Shown here piece after piece: positions 47,178 to 55,620 of a stretch of DNA of 64,000 bases (position 1 is the stretch's first letter; the number at the start of each line of letters is the position of its first letter). A program made the position numbers and the translations under genes. The notes below the pieces were generated by a model that was not told the DNA's origin, searched no databases, and saw only the letters and a list, made by a program, of their open reading frames with translations. Location: the IMG/VR virus record IMGVR_UViG_3300025941_000001, positions 1 through 64,000 of that record, one strand, 5' to 3'. This DNA is from a virus.

Positions 47178-47418
47178 TGGGCAGATGCTCTCTCAAATGG
47201 CGAAACGCCGCCTTGATGTGATGATGGCGGAGCGCAACGATCTTTTTCGTCAACTCGTCTCGGGTCAGCATGGCATCGCTGACCTTTGTTCGATTGACGC
47301 CCGCCACGTCCATCAAGTTCGTCTCGATGAGGTCGCGAATTTGCGGTTCGCAACCATCAAGGATGTCGATGGCCTCGTGAAAGGTCTTTACGATGTGCGC
47401 TCCGGCCGGATCACTCAT
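47167..47418 (-). CDS. Small helical protein, 83 aa
   Basis: Helical throughout (IVKTFHEAIDILDGCEPQIRDL). ATGA overlap with the portal stop and 11-nt overlap with the next gene. Often such small helical proteins sit between portal and head genes; role unknown. Confidence 0.55.
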   Translation of the reverse strand: MSDPAGAHIVKTFHEAIDILDGCEPQIRDLIETNLMDVAGVNRTKVSDAMLTRDELTKKIVALRHHHIKAAFRHLREHLPSDI

Positions 47419-49130
47419 GCGCCGCCTTTGGTCTTCCCGGCCGACGCGCCCTTCTTGCCGACCTTGCGCTTCAACGGAACAGGTGACCCACGCGTATGGC
47501 CCTTTGGACTTTGACTGTTCGGTTTGATCGGAACGTTCGAATTGGGAGGCGCAGTCGATGCAGGCCCAGCCGGAGGTGCAGTACCGGCGGGAGGTGCAGT
47601 GGCTCCGGGCGTGCCCGCAGCCGGATCAGAGATAGGGTCGTTGCCCTCATCCAAGAATGTATCATCGGTGACAGACTGTTGGAACGGCCCAACCATCGTG
47701 CCGAGCATCGACGCGGCTTCCTCTTCGATCTGTGCGTTCTCTTCTTCAAAATCCATCTCCGTCATGTCGTTAAGCTTCATCATGCGGTGCATAGAACGAA
47801 GAGACAGGGGCAGGCCCAGTTGCTTCGCTTGCATGAAGGCAAGCAGAGCAGCGCCAGCGACAGTCTGATCGGCGAAGTCGGTCGTCGGTTTGACACTGAC
47901 TTCATCCGGGTCTTCTCCAACCCACTCGGCCGCGTACTTGAGCGCTCGCTCAAGCCCGGCTCCGGCGGCCTTCGCCACGGACGAGATCGTGGTCGTGCGC
48001 GCCGCCAGTCGAATGCGGAGCGCCTCGCCGCTCTGGCCAGTGTCAGTGCCGACATCCAAAAACGCGTTGCCCTCTTGGGCCGCGCGCATCTTGTCGTTCT
48101 CCAGCGATTGACGCATCTCGCCGAGACCGGCGGCCGAAACGCCGATGTACTTCGCGTCGCCGCCGATGCGGAGGTCGATCACGCCCTTGTTGCCGACGCG
48201 CAGAGTGTTGGGCGCGGCTTCATCGACGTTGCCGCCGATGATGACGAGGGTGTTCTGGCCCTGCAAGTAGAGCGTCTGCCGGTAGTCGGCTTCGCCGCGA
48301 TAGATCGCGAGCGACAGGTTCGACAGGCCGAGCAATGGGGAAATCTCGGGCTCGGGCACGAGATCGTTCGCGCCGATGAAGACGAACGGGATTTCGTCGA
48401 GCGTCTTGCCCGCGATGCTAGGATAGATGAAATCCGTGAGTTGCGGCATGTTCGTGTCATTGACCTTTACGGCGACGCCGAACGGCGCGCCCGGGGGCGG
48501 ACGCTCCCATCCGCTATCAAGCTCCGCCTGTCCGCCACGAGTGAGGACGCGGTACTTGCGCTCGGTCTTCCACGTGAAGCCCTCACGCCGATAGCCGCTC
48601 TCGTCGAGCACGACGAGTTCAAGCTCTTGCATGCCTTCGTCCAGTTTCCCCGCGTCCCAGTTGATGATGCGCTCGGGATTGTAGAACGAAATGTAGGGAG
48701 TTGCCTTGTCGGCATCGACGCCCTGCGGCGTATCGACAAGCAGGCCGCAGCGCCCGTAGACGAGTTGCGCGACGTTGATCCTGCGGAGCAACGCTTGCAA
48801 ACCTTCGCCCTGCACGGTCGCCTTCGTCATCATGTCTTCGAGTTTCTTCGGCAGCACGATCTCGGCGGGCTTGTTGTGCATGATGCCGACCATGGCTTTG
48901 ACGGCATCCTTGACCACGTCATGGTAGTAGGCGCGCAACAGATACGCCTCGTAGTCTTTCCAGCCGGGGGAGGTCGGCGTCGTCATCCCGTCCTGCACCA
49001 TGCCCTCGGTCGCCGGGAGATAATCGAGACGCTTCGATTTCACCGCGCGCTCGCCCGCGTAGGTGTCGCTCATCTGTATCCATTCGCCGAGCCGCTCGAC
49101 GTATTCGGGATGCTTGTCCGGGAGTGCCAT
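47415..49130 (-). CDS. Portal protein (DUF4055), 571 aa
   Basis: Matches DUF4055 portals by overall plan: N-terminal LRAYYHDVVKDAVKAMVGIM, YGRCGLLVDTP, EIPFVFIGANDLV, SPLLGLSNLSLAIYRGEADY, and the C-terminal helix with AGAALLAFMQAKQLGLP. Pro/Ala/Gly-rich disordered tail. Forms the dodecameric DNA channel. Follows terminase. Confidence 0.88.
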   Translation of the reverse strand: MALPDKHPEYVERLGEWIQMSDTYAGERAVKSKRLDYLPATEGMVQDGMTTPTSPGWKDYEAYLLRAYYHDVVKDAVKAMVGIMHNKPAEIVLPKKLEDMMTKATVQGEGLQALLRRINVAQLVYGRCGLLVDTPQGVDADKATPYISFYNPERIINWDAGKLDEGMQELELVVLDESGYRREGFTWKTERKYRVLTRGGQAELDSGWERPPPGAPFGVAVKVNDTNMPQLTDFIYPSIAGKTLDEIPFVFIGANDLVPEPEISPLLGLSNLSLAIYRGEADYRQTLYLQGQNTLVIIGGNVDEAAPNTLRVGNKGVIDLRIGGDAKYIGVSAAGLGEMRQSLENDKMRAAQEGNAFLDVGTDTGQSGEALRIRLAARTTTISSVAKAAGAGLERALKYAAEWVGEDPDEVSVKPTTDFADQTVAGAALLAFMQAKQLGLPLSLRSMHRMMKLNDMTEMDFEEENAQIEEEAASMLGTMVGPFQQSVTDDTFLDEGNDPISDPAAGTPGATAPPAGTAPPAGPASTAPPNSNVPIKPNSQSPKGHTRGSPVPLKRKVGKKGASAGKTKGGA

Positions 49131-49155
49131 GGTTGATCCTATCTGGGGGCGATGC

Positions 49156-49184
49156 GGTCTAGCACCGTTAACCCTGTTTGTAAA
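49156..49184 (-). promoter_or_regulatory. Leftward promoter of the portal unit
   Basis: Minus strand TTTACA (49179-49184), 17-nt spacer AACAGGGTTAACGG..., TAGACC (49156-49161). The + strand here also reads TTAACC with TTGACA 23 nt on (49168-49196), but no -10 follows. Confidence 0.5.
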
Positions 49185-49199
49185 TAGCCCTTGACAGAA

Positions 49200-50795
49200 T
49201 TAAGCGCCTGTGCGTCCGGACTTCATAGTCCGAACCTCGAAGCGGAGCATGTATCGCGTTTCGTCGCCGTTATGATCTTCGCTCTCGTCGTCAACGTCGT
49301 CGATCTTCAACTCGTCACGCGGGAGGACAGGGACGCAACGAAGCCATTGAGGGCATTCGGTGGTGATGAACAGGCCGGGCGTTTCCCGGAAGCCGCCCGG
49401 GGGCCGCTTGGTCGCCTTGAGGGCTTTACGGATTTGCTCCCATCCCTGCTCACGCGAGCCCGCGCCCTTGTCGGCGCGTTCCCAGAAAATGCCGCGATGC
49501 TTGACGCCGTTGATCGTGACCGGCTTCTCGAAGTCGTTCGCGATGGTGACCTCGGAGCCGTTCGTGTTGTCGTCGAAGATTTGCGTGTCGGCCGGGCCGC
49601 GCGAGACGCGGGTCCACGATGCATCGGCTGCGCGCAGGCCCCACTTGATCTCGCGCTCGATGATGCCCTTCGCGATGTCGGGGATGAGCATGCGCGAGCC
49701 TTCGTTCGCGACGCCGCGCCAGCCGTACCATTCCTTGAACCGAAACTTGTCGCCGCGCAGGGTCGAGCGCACGCGTCCATCGCGAAGCTTGAGATCGGTG
49801 CCGTCGCTGACAGCGTACCAGCCGACCGAGAACGGCTTCGACGAACCGTGGTCGTATGCGCGATAGATTTTCCAGCCCGCCGGAATGTCGAACGGCTCCA
49901 TGACGACCGTGTCGCGATATTCATACCAGATGTCGTCGAACATGCCGCCCGCGACGATGTCCCACGACCCATCGAGCCACGCTGCCTTTTCCGATGCGTT
50001 GCGCGCAGCGGCGGCGATACGGCCTTTGTACTCGGGGTCGGCGTGCAAGAGCAATTGGTTCTCGTCGAGATACCCGTGGATGGCGCGACGCGGCGGTTCC
50101 TTGTTGCCCTCGGCGTCAATATCTCCGACGATGAGCGGACCGACGCACGGACGCGTGCCGTTCGGCCCCATCTCGCCGTTGATCGGCAGCCGCCAGCGCG
50201 CCTTGACCCAGTTGTGGCCGACGCCGTATGGGTTCGTCGTCGCACGGATTTTGCGCGGCATGCCCTTGATGGTCGAACGCGAGCACGAGAACATGCTCTT
50301 GTAGCAATCCGGGTTCGGCCAGTTGGTCAACTCTTCCCAACCAATCCACGGATAAGCGTGGCCGTGGTAGTTGTCGTAGTCGCTGCGAACGTTGAAGTGC
50401 GCGAAGTAGAGACGCTCGCCCGTGGGCCACTCCCACATCGTCTTCACTTCGTTGTAAATCGCATCGGGCCAGATGCGCTTGATCCATTTCTTCGACTTCT
50501 CGATGATGTCGCGCAACTGCGGATGGGTCTGACGGAAGAGGATGCCTTTCCATTCCGCGCCGTGGCCTTTACCGATCTCTTGACAGAAATCCATGATGAG
50601 CGCGTCGGTCTTGCCCGGGCCGCGCGTACCCTCGTAGAGAACCTCGACAGTCGGATCAGCGAGAAAGAACGTTTGCGAGCCGGGTTGGGGAGCCCAAGCG
50701 ACTTGCTTCAACACGCCGTTAGCGTCCCGCACATACGGGACGTACTCGCCGTTGATCGACTTGAAAGTCTCGACTGATCCGGTAAGCTCAAACAT
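49200..50795 (-). CDS. Terminase large subunit, 531 aa
   Basis: Walker A GTRGPGKT (residues 56-63), Walker B region WIGWEELTNW (150-159), coupling segment, and an RNase H-like nuclease domain with IYRAYDHGSSKPFSVGW in which Asp is metal-binding. Packages DNA with the small subunit encoded just upstream (8-nt overlap). Confidence 0.92.
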   Translation of the reverse strand: MFELTGSVETFKSINGEYVPYVRDANGVLKQVAWAPQPGSQTFFLADPTVEVLYEGTRGPGKTDALIMDFCQEIGKGHGAEWKGILFRQTHPQLRDIIEKSKKWIKRIWPDAIYNEVKTMWEWPTGERLYFAHFNVRSDYDNYHGHAYPWIGWEELTNWPNPDCYKSMFSCSRSTIKGMPRKIRATTNPYGVGHNWVKARWRLPINGEMGPNGTRPCVGPLIVGDIDAEGNKEPPRRAIHGYLDENQLLLHADPEYKGRIAAAARNASEKAAWLDGSWDIVAGGMFDDIWYEYRDTVVMEPFDIPAGWKIYRAYDHGSSKPFSVGWYAVSDGTDLKLRDGRVRSTLRGDKFRFKEWYGWRGVANEGSRMLIPDIAKGIIEREIKWGLRAADASWTRVSRGPADTQIFDDNTNGSEVTIANDFEKPVTINGVKHRGIFWERADKGAGSREQGWEQIRKALKATKRPPGGFRETPGLFITTECPQWLRCVPVLPRDELKIDDVDDESEDHNGDETRYMLRFEVRTMKSGRTGA

Positions 50796-51588
50796 CGTCG
50801 TCGCCGCCCTCTTCGAATGTCACGGTCGGACGCCCGGTCTTGCGGTAGTTGCTCTCGATTTCGTTGAGGTCGGTAGCCGCAATCGTTCGCATCGGGACCA
50901 CGAGCACGCCGCCGCGCACGTTGACATCGACGCTGGCCTTGTTGCCATAGGTCTTCGACATGCGGGTCTTGAGGATGAACATCGCAAGGTCCGGGTCCAT
51001 CTTGTAGACAGTCTCCGGAACGGGAGCGCCGAACTCGTCGGTGAGATAGTTATCCGGGACAAGCTCGGGCAAGCCGAGATCGCGCGCATCCGCGAGCTTC
51101 TTTGGGTCGTACTTGTATTGCACACGTCCCTGATAGACGAGCGTCTCGTCGTAGCCGGTCGCGCGCTTGATCGTCGCAGCCTCGACCTTCTGGACGCCCG
51201 CCTCCATGGCGATGTCCCACGCTTCATGGAAGCGCACGGTGTTGTCGTCGGTGCCATTCTCGTCGTCGTCGCCCATGACGATGTCGAAGCCATCCCCCGG
51301 TGCGCCTTCGAATGATTTCTGGAGCCAATATTTCAACGTCGTGTAGTTGATGCCGAGCCGACGCGCGACATCAGCGCCGACCGGCATTTCGGTCGCGTAG
51401 CTCAGCGCACGGTTGAGGCGTTCGGGGGTGTTCTTGCGGGCTGCGCGATTGACAGGGTAAGATCGCGAGCGCTCTAGGACGGCTTTGCCTGATCGGTCGA
51501 GGGGCACTGCGCCGTCAAGTAGGTTCTCTTCGGGCTCGGCGACCGGGTCGGGGCCAAGCATCTCATCAAGCTCTTTGTCGCCGCTCAT
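50788..51588 (-). CDS. Terminase small subunit, 266 aa
   Basis: Start 51588 (MSGDKELDEMLGPDPVAEPE) with GAGAGGAA upstream. N-terminal HTH: GADVARRLGINYTTLKYWLQ. Then a helical oligomerisation region (HEAWDIAMEAGVQKVEAATI) and a tail ending EEGGDDDV that may contact the large subunit. Recognises the packaging site; palindromes 40-97 bp upstream are candidates. Confidence 0.8.
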   Translation of the reverse strand: MSGDKELDEMLGPDPVAEPEENLLDGAVPLDRSGKAVLERSRSYPVNRAARKNTPERLNRALSYATEMPVGADVARRLGINYTTLKYWLQKSFEGAPGDGFDIVMGDDDENGTDDNTVRFHEAWDIAMEAGVQKVEAATIKRATGYDETLVYQGRVQYKYDPKKLADARDLGLPELVPDNYLTDEFGAPVPETVYKMDPDLAMFILKTRMSKTYGNKASVDVNVRGGVLVVPMRTIAATDLNEIESNYRKTGRPTVTFEEGGDDDV

Positions 51589-51627
51589 GCGGTGGTTCCT
51601 CTCAGTATTCACCGCACAAGCGATGGA

Positions 51628-51685
51628 GCGCGCACATGCGCGCCTCGTCCTATACGGGTTCGCGCATAATCTCAGATTATGCGCG
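51628..51685. repeat. Tandem palindromes upstream of small terminase
   Basis: GCGCGCA-CA-TGCGCGC (51628-51643) and CGCGCATAATCT-C-AGATTATGCGCG (51661-51685, perfect 12-bp arms). In the 116-bp gap before the small terminase gene. May be cos/pac, a terminator or an operator. Confidence 0.7.
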
Positions 51686-51704
51686 TTCGCGTATCATTCG
51701 GTCG

Positions 51705-52082
51705 TCAGATTGATCCGTCTTCGAGAATGGACGGATAGAGGCGGGCCGGAAGCGCGCCGTAGTTCATCGCGCAGCCTTTGACAAAGCGCACGACCAAAAT
51801 CATCGGGCTGTCTTCTTTCATGCGATAGAACATGAAGGTCGTATCGTCGGGCAACTTGAAGTCCGCGCCCATATAGTTCTTGGCGAAGTTCTTGGCCTCG
51901 TCGCCCTCGACTTTCTTGAGAGCGATGCCCTGTTTGCCGACCTTGTCTTCGAGCGACTTGGTGACGCTCTCATACGAGAAGCATGTAGCCTCCGCCGGTT
52001 TCGCCGCCGACTTGGGCGGGGTCTTGGCGAAGGCTGGAGTGATGGCGAGCAGCGCAACGAGGGACAACGATGCGAGCTTCAT
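51705..52082 (-). CDS. Exported protein, 125 aa
   Basis: Signal peptide MKLASLSLVALLAITPAFA followed by a small alpha/beta domain with two Cys (ATCFSYESVTK, VKGCAMNYG) that may form a disulfide. Secreted or periplasmic; unusual among head genes. A role in superinfection control or host envelope is conjecture. Confidence 0.65.
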   Translation of the reverse strand: MKLASLSLVALLAITPAFAKTPPKSAAKPAEATCFSYESVTKSLEDKVGKQGIALKKVEGDEAKNFAKNYMGADFKLPDDTTFMFYRMKEDSPMILVVRFVKGCAMNYGALPARLYPSILEDGSI

Positions 52083-52085
52083 GGT

Positions 52086-52406
52086 TCACCTCTGATAGTT
52101 GCCGCCCATGGCGCGCTTGGTCGCGGCCCTGACGTTGTTCGTCGGGAAACTGATCTTGCTGTCGCGCGCCTTCATGCCGGGGTGCGTCGTGATCGGCGTC
52201 TGATCGACCTTGCGGGTCTGCCAGTCGCCAGCATCGGCACTCGGGTCCGCCGGGAGACCATAGTCGCGATCCATGCGCGTGCTCTGGCCGGGAAGGTCGC
52301 TCGACGGTCCCTGATAGCCGTTCTGGCCGTAGCCATTCTTGGCCTTCTGCTTGGAACCTATGAGGGCGTCGGAGCCCGCAGCTTGAGCGTCAATTGGGTC
52401 GGTCAT
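52086..52406 (-). CDS. Disordered hypothetical protein, 106 aa
   Basis: Rich in Gly, Asp, Gln, Ser; MTDPIDAQAAGSDALIG then GYGQNGYQGPSSDLPG. Basic end (RAATKRAMGGNYQR). No fold expected. Part of the pre-terminase array. Confidence 0.55.
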   Translation of the reverse strand: MTDPIDAQAAGSDALIGSKQKAKNGYGQNGYQGPSSDLPGQSTRMDRDYGLPADPSADAGDWQTRKVDQTPITTHPGMKARDSKISFPTNNVRAATKRAMGGNYQR

Positions 52407-52424
52407 TGGTCAAATCCTTCGGGG

Positions 52425-52769
52425 TTAGCGGCCGAGGTTCGACGCCTCGGTGAGCACAGCATGGCCGAGGTTGCCGTTGACCGACTGGCCGTTGGCGTCC
52501 TTCATGCCCCACTTCGCGGGCGCGTCCGGAAACTTCTTGAGCTTCGGCGACGGGCTCAGCGGGTTCGCCGGGTCCGCGTCGGGGCCGACGCCGGGATTGG
52601 CCGGGCTCACGCCCGCCATCTCAGCGGTGCGGTCGCGCATGCCATACGTGGTCGGGAATTTCGTCTGGGGCCGCTTTGCAGCGCCATCGCGCGCAATGTT
52701 GGTGTTGGTCAGGTCCTTCATGCCTTGCTTGGCAGGGGCCGCAGTGCCGCCGTTCGTCTGATACGCCAT
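52425..52769 (-). CDS. Disordered hypothetical protein, 114 aa
   Basis: Ala/Pro/Gly/Asn-rich. Contains GMKDLTNTNIARDG and GMKDANGQSVNGN; the GMKD segments echo the MKDALGHGS tag only loosely. First gene after the 52.8k promoter. Confidence 0.55.
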   Translation of the reverse strand: MAYQTNGGTAAPAKQGMKDLTNTNIARDGAAKRPQTKFPTTYGMRDRTAEMAGVSPANPGVGPDADPANPLSPSPKLKKFPDAPAKWGMKDANGQSVNGNLGHAVLTEASNLGR

Positions 52770-52808
52770 GATGAGGTCCTCGCGTGCGCAGATGTGATTT
52801 CGCCGCCA

Positions 52809-52837
52809 AGCTTACTAGGCTTGACGGCGACAAACAA
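52809..52837 (-). promoter_or_regulatory. GCTAG-family promoter
   Basis: Minus strand GAACATGCTAG abutting TTGTTT (52832-52837), 17-nt spacer, TAAGCT (52809-52814). Drives 52425-52769 and on into terminase. Confidence 0.65.
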
Positions 52838-52848
52838 CTAGCATGTTC

Positions 52849-53046
52849 TCAGCACGCGCTTATCGGGGATGTCGGCCCCATCGGGCCTGTCGTAGGCGGT
52901 CCGTTCGCTCCCGGAGCCGCTCCCGTGCCCGGGCTGCCCGGAAGGACCGGAGCAGGGTCGCGAAGGGGCGCACGCTGGCTTTTAGGATGGCCATTGGCCA
53001 GCGCTCGCGCCGCGTCGTCGTTGTCAACAGTGATCGGGTTTGCCAT
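52849..53046 (-). CDS. Pro/Gly-rich small protein, 65 aa
   Basis: Begins MANPITVDNDDAARAL and continues as Pro/Gly/Ala collagen-like low complexity (GSPGTGAAPGANGPP). Ends before the 52.8k promoter. Disordered; unknown role. Confidence 0.5.
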   Translation of the reverse strand: MANPITVDNDDAARALANGHPKSQRAPLRDPAPVLPGSPGTGAAPGANGPPTTGPMGPTSPISAC

Positions 53047-53049
53047 CGG

Positions 53050-53499
53050 TTACTCCCCCGTGCCGCCTGTCCGGATTTCTTTTCCATGCTTGACATCCCA
53101 GATGGCGATTTGGTTGTGCTTGCGGCCAGTGTTGACGGCCTCACGCTTGCTTCTGATGTTGTGGGATACGTCGAGATATGTTTTGCCGGTTTCCTTGTCG
53201 GTCCAGCCGCCGATGTGCGCTCGTGGATCACGCAACACGTCGGCGTGCGCGTTGGCATATTGCGAGATGATTTCGTGGCCCTGCGGACCGCTCAGCGCCT
53301 TCTCGGAAACGATTTGCGTGTGGCCGGGTATCGAAACCATAAAGCCGTTCGACGGCATGCGCCCGTTCGTCGGTCGAACCGAGAAGCCGCCGGGGTTGCC
53401 GGTGACAGTCTTGATCACGCTGGGATGGAGCGGGAGCTTGCCGATTTTGGCGACGCCCGAGTTGTGGGCGTTGGAGCCGTGGCCGAGTGCGTCTTTCAT
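53050..53499 (-). CDS. MKDALGHGSN-tagged protein 8 (polyvalent-type domain), 149 aa
   Basis: N-terminal tag MKDALGHGSNAH, then a distinct domain: GGFSVRPTNGRMPSNGFMVS, ADVLRDPRAHIGGW, GKTYLDVSHNI, NQIAIWDVKHGKEI. I recall similar segments in phage polyvalent proteins, with no known activity. Last of the eight tagged genes in transcription order. Confidence 0.75.
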   Translation of the reverse strand: MKDALGHGSNAHNSGVAKIGKLPLHPSVIKTVTGNPGGFSVRPTNGRMPSNGFMVSIPGHTQIVSEKALSGPQGHEIISQYANAHADVLRDPRAHIGGWTDKETGKTYLDVSHNIRSKREAVNTGRKHNQIAIWDVKHGKEIRTGGTGE

Positions 53500-53500
53500 G

Positions 53501-53833
53501 TCAGAGCCATTTCGATTTCTTGATGGGATGTTCGTTGCCTTGGTAACGTTTGCGCGCCTCGCGCTCGTCGATCAGCGAGCGGAGGTGCGCGGTATTGGCG
53601 CGATACTCATCGAAGATCGGATGGCCGGTCATTTGCATGATCTCGTTGCCCTTGACCATGCCGTGACCCATGTCGATGAGCTTGCTGTTGATCTCGCTGC
53701 TCTTCGCCTGCGCCTTCTCATACGCCTTGAGCAGGGCAGCACGCGGCAACTCCGAAATAGGTTTCGGCTTGCGCGGCAACGTCTCGATGCCAGTGTTGTG
53801 CGCGTTGGAGCCGTGACCGAGCGCGTCCTTCAT
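53501..53833 (-). CDS. MKDALGHGSN-tagged protein 7, 110 aa
   Basis: Tag MKDALGHGSNAHNTG, Pro/Lys-rich linker, then helices (RAALLKAYEKAQAKSSEINS). Ends in basic residues (HPIKKSKWL). ATGA overlap with its upstream neighbour. Body unrelated to the other tagged proteins. Confidence 0.75.
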   Translation of the reverse strand: MKDALGHGSNAHNTGIETLPRKPKPISELPRAALLKAYEKAQAKSSEINSKLIDMGHGMVKGNEIMQMTGHPIFDEYRANTAHLRSLIDEREARKRYQGNEHPIKKSKWL

Positions 53834-54120
53834 TTGAACCCCCGACGAGCGTCGCGATCTGTCTTCATCTCTTTCTTGAAATTCTTGACCATGAACCCAT
53901 TGTGATCTCGGAGCGCGGAGACAGCCCGATCAAGATTGGCCTTCTCCATCCGGTATTCGGTTGAGGTTCTGATGTGCTCCGGCGGCAGCCCCAAGGGGCC
54001 TCTTGGGTACTTATCCATGGCACGAGCATGCTGCTCAACGGTCGCGGTCAGGCCCGCGTTGTGCGCGCGATGGAATGCATAGTCATGGGCATTGCTGCCG
54101 TGGCCGAGAGCGTCCTTCAT
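53830..54120 (-). CDS. MKDALGHGSN-tagged protein 6, 96 aa
   Basis: Tag MKDALGHGSNAHDYAFHRAH, then helices (TATVEQHARAMDKY, MEKANLDRAVSALRDHNGFM) and a basic end (KEMKTDRDARRGFK). Overlaps its neighbours by 4 nt at both ends. Confidence 0.75.
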   Translation of the reverse strand: MKDALGHGSNAHDYAFHRAHNAGLTATVEQHARAMDKYPRGPLGLPPEHIRTSTEYRMEKANLDRAVSALRDHNGFMVKNFKKEMKTDRDARRGFK

Positions 54121-54353
54121 TTGATCCTCACACGCGAGTTGGGATTGTCAACGCGATGAAACTGGGCGATCTTCTCGGCGACAGCGCGACGGCGCGAGCC
54201 GCCGACCTTCTGCCAGATGTTGCCCGAGGTCGTGACCTTCTGCCCGGCCGCCGTGACGCCGTGGAAAGCGATGTGCTTCTCGACCTTGAACTGATGGCGC
54301 GGCGACTTGAAAGCTCCGCGTCCGTTGCTGCCGTGTCCGAGTGGGTCTTTCAT
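54117..54353 (-). CDS. MKDALGHGSN-tagged protein 5, 78 aa
   Basis: Tag variant MKDPLGHGSNGRG, then a beta-then-helix unit (FKVEKHIAFHGVTAAGQKVT; SRRRAVAEKIAQFHRV). Very basic. Coupled both ways. Confidence 0.75.
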   Translation of the reverse strand: MKDPLGHGSNGRGAFKSPRHQFKVEKHIAFHGVTAAGQKVTTSGNIWQKVGGSRRRAVAEKIAQFHRVDNPNSRVRIK

Positions 54354-54589
54354 GGCGTCCTCTTCATGCTGTTATAGCCCCGCTCCCACTCCGCCGCAAG
54401 TGCCCCGTCATTTGGGGTTAACAATTCGTTGTGCGGGTTCTCCGCCGGACGCCCGAGCCGCCGGGCCTCGCGTCCCTTGTAGAAGGCGATCTCCAGCGGG
54501 GACATGGACGGCGTCGGCGTGAACTTCGAATGCGGCACCAAAATGGAAACGCCGACCGAGTGGGTCGGCTTTGGAAATCGTTGGGCCAT
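54350..54589 (-). CDS. Untagged protein within the tagged array, 79 aa
   Basis: MAQRFPKPTHSVGVSILVPH, followed by IAFYKGREARRLGRPAENPH and AAEWERGYNSM. The pattern YxxGxExxxxG...N-P...W..GY resembles ribosome-modulation-factor-like phage proteins; weak. Coupled by one-base overlap to 54589-55077. Confidence 0.6.
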   Translation of the reverse strand: MAQRFPKPTHSVGVSILVPHSKFTPTPSMSPLEIAFYKGREARRLGRPAENPHNELLTPNDGALAAEWERGYNSMKRTP

Positions 54590-55077
54590 TAGCGCCCCTT
54601 GAGCAGCCGGTGGATTGCACTTGCTTCCTTACCGCCGATACGCCGCCCGCTGCGGTTCGACGAAGCAATGGCCTTGTTGACCGCGTCGGGGCTGTAACCA
54701 TGACGACCGAGCGTGCTGTCCGGAGACGGGTTGCTCGGCCGCATGGTCGGGCCTGTGCCCTTCGACGCACCGTAATCGTGCATGCTGTCGTGGATTGGGG
54801 CCGGTGCCGACTTCGGTCCGCTCGCGAGCGAGGCCTTTGCGTCCTGATCGGCGTAGCGCTGCAACTGGAACTGGGCGGTCGCGTGAGCGTCGGCGATGTC
54901 GTCCGTGTGACTGTCGGCCTTCGATTGATAGACGCCGTTGTGGAAAAATTTAACGACCTTCTCGCCCCACTCCGGGTTGTTGTAGACCTTCGCCGAGTGC
55001 GGTCCGTTGACATGCGTCTTGATCAGACGCATTCCCCTCGTGCCCGTGTCGCTGCCGTGGCCCTTTGCGTCCTTCAT
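54589..55077 (-). CDS. MKDALGHGSN-tagged protein 4, 162 aa
   Basis: Tag variant MKDAKGHGSDTG. Body has a small beta region (RLIKTHVNGPHSAKVYNNPE), a middle linker, and the C-terminal helix GYSPDAVNKAIASSNRSGRR. Ends HRLLKGR. Confidence 0.75.
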   Translation of the reverse strand: MKDAKGHGSDTGTRGMRLIKTHVNGPHSAKVYNNPEWGEKVVKFFHNGVYQSKADSHTDDIADAHATAQFQLQRYADQDAKASLASGPKSAPAPIHDSMHDYGASKGTGPTMRPSNPSPDSTLGRHGYSPDAVNKAIASSNRSGRRIGGKEASAIHRLLKGR

Positions 55078-55146
55078 GATCAGTCCTCGTTGTTGAGATC
55101 GCCCGCAGACAACGAGCCATGGTAGCGTGTAGCCGCTGCGCTCTTG

Positions 55147-55620
55147 TCACTTGTTGTGATACCGGATATCGAACCCGTGTTGGTATGAGGTGGACACGCT
55201 CCGAGCTTTTGGATGCTTCGCGAAAGCCTCGGCTGCCGCCGCTTCGCGAGTGGCGTGCGGGCCGTACTCGCCGAGCTTGGAGCCGTTCTTCGACGAGACC
55301 CGAGCATATAGCGGGCGAACGCCGCTCGCTACCATGCTGTCGTGCGTCGGAGCCGGGTCCGATTTCGGGGTGCCGCTGTGAAGCTGATCCGCTGGCGCGT
55401 CCGACTTGCCGCCGCGCGCCCGATACGCGAGCACGGTCGAGGCGTCGTTGACTTGGTCCGCGTACTTGTTGATGCCGCGCTGATCGCCCATCTCTTGCGC
55501 GTTGCGACCGGCCTCGTGAGCATCCCGTTGGATGTAACGAAGCTCATCGTTCGTCTTCGCGTGATAGGCGTGACCCGGAATTGGTCGCGCGTTGGAGCCG
55601 TGTCCCAGTGCGTCCTTCAT
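55147..55620 (-). CDS. MKDAL tag protein 3, 157 aa
   Basis: Tag MKDALGHGSNARPIPGH. Residues about 25-70 form a helical domain (DELRYIQRDAHEAGRNAQEM, NKYADQVNDASTVL) seen in other phage or bacterial proteins of unknown function. The C-terminal 60 residues are a beta domain (RPLYARVSSKNGSKLGEYGP). A 66-bp gap to 55077 has no clear gene. Confidence 0.75.
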   Translation of the reverse strand: MKDALGHGSNARPIPGHAYHAKTNDELRYIQRDAHEAGRNAQEMGDQRGINKYADQVNDASTVLAYRARGGKSDAPADQLHSGTPKSDPAPTHDSMVASGVRPLYARVSSKNGSKLGEYGPHATREAAAAEAFAKHPKARSVSTSYQHGFDIRYHNK

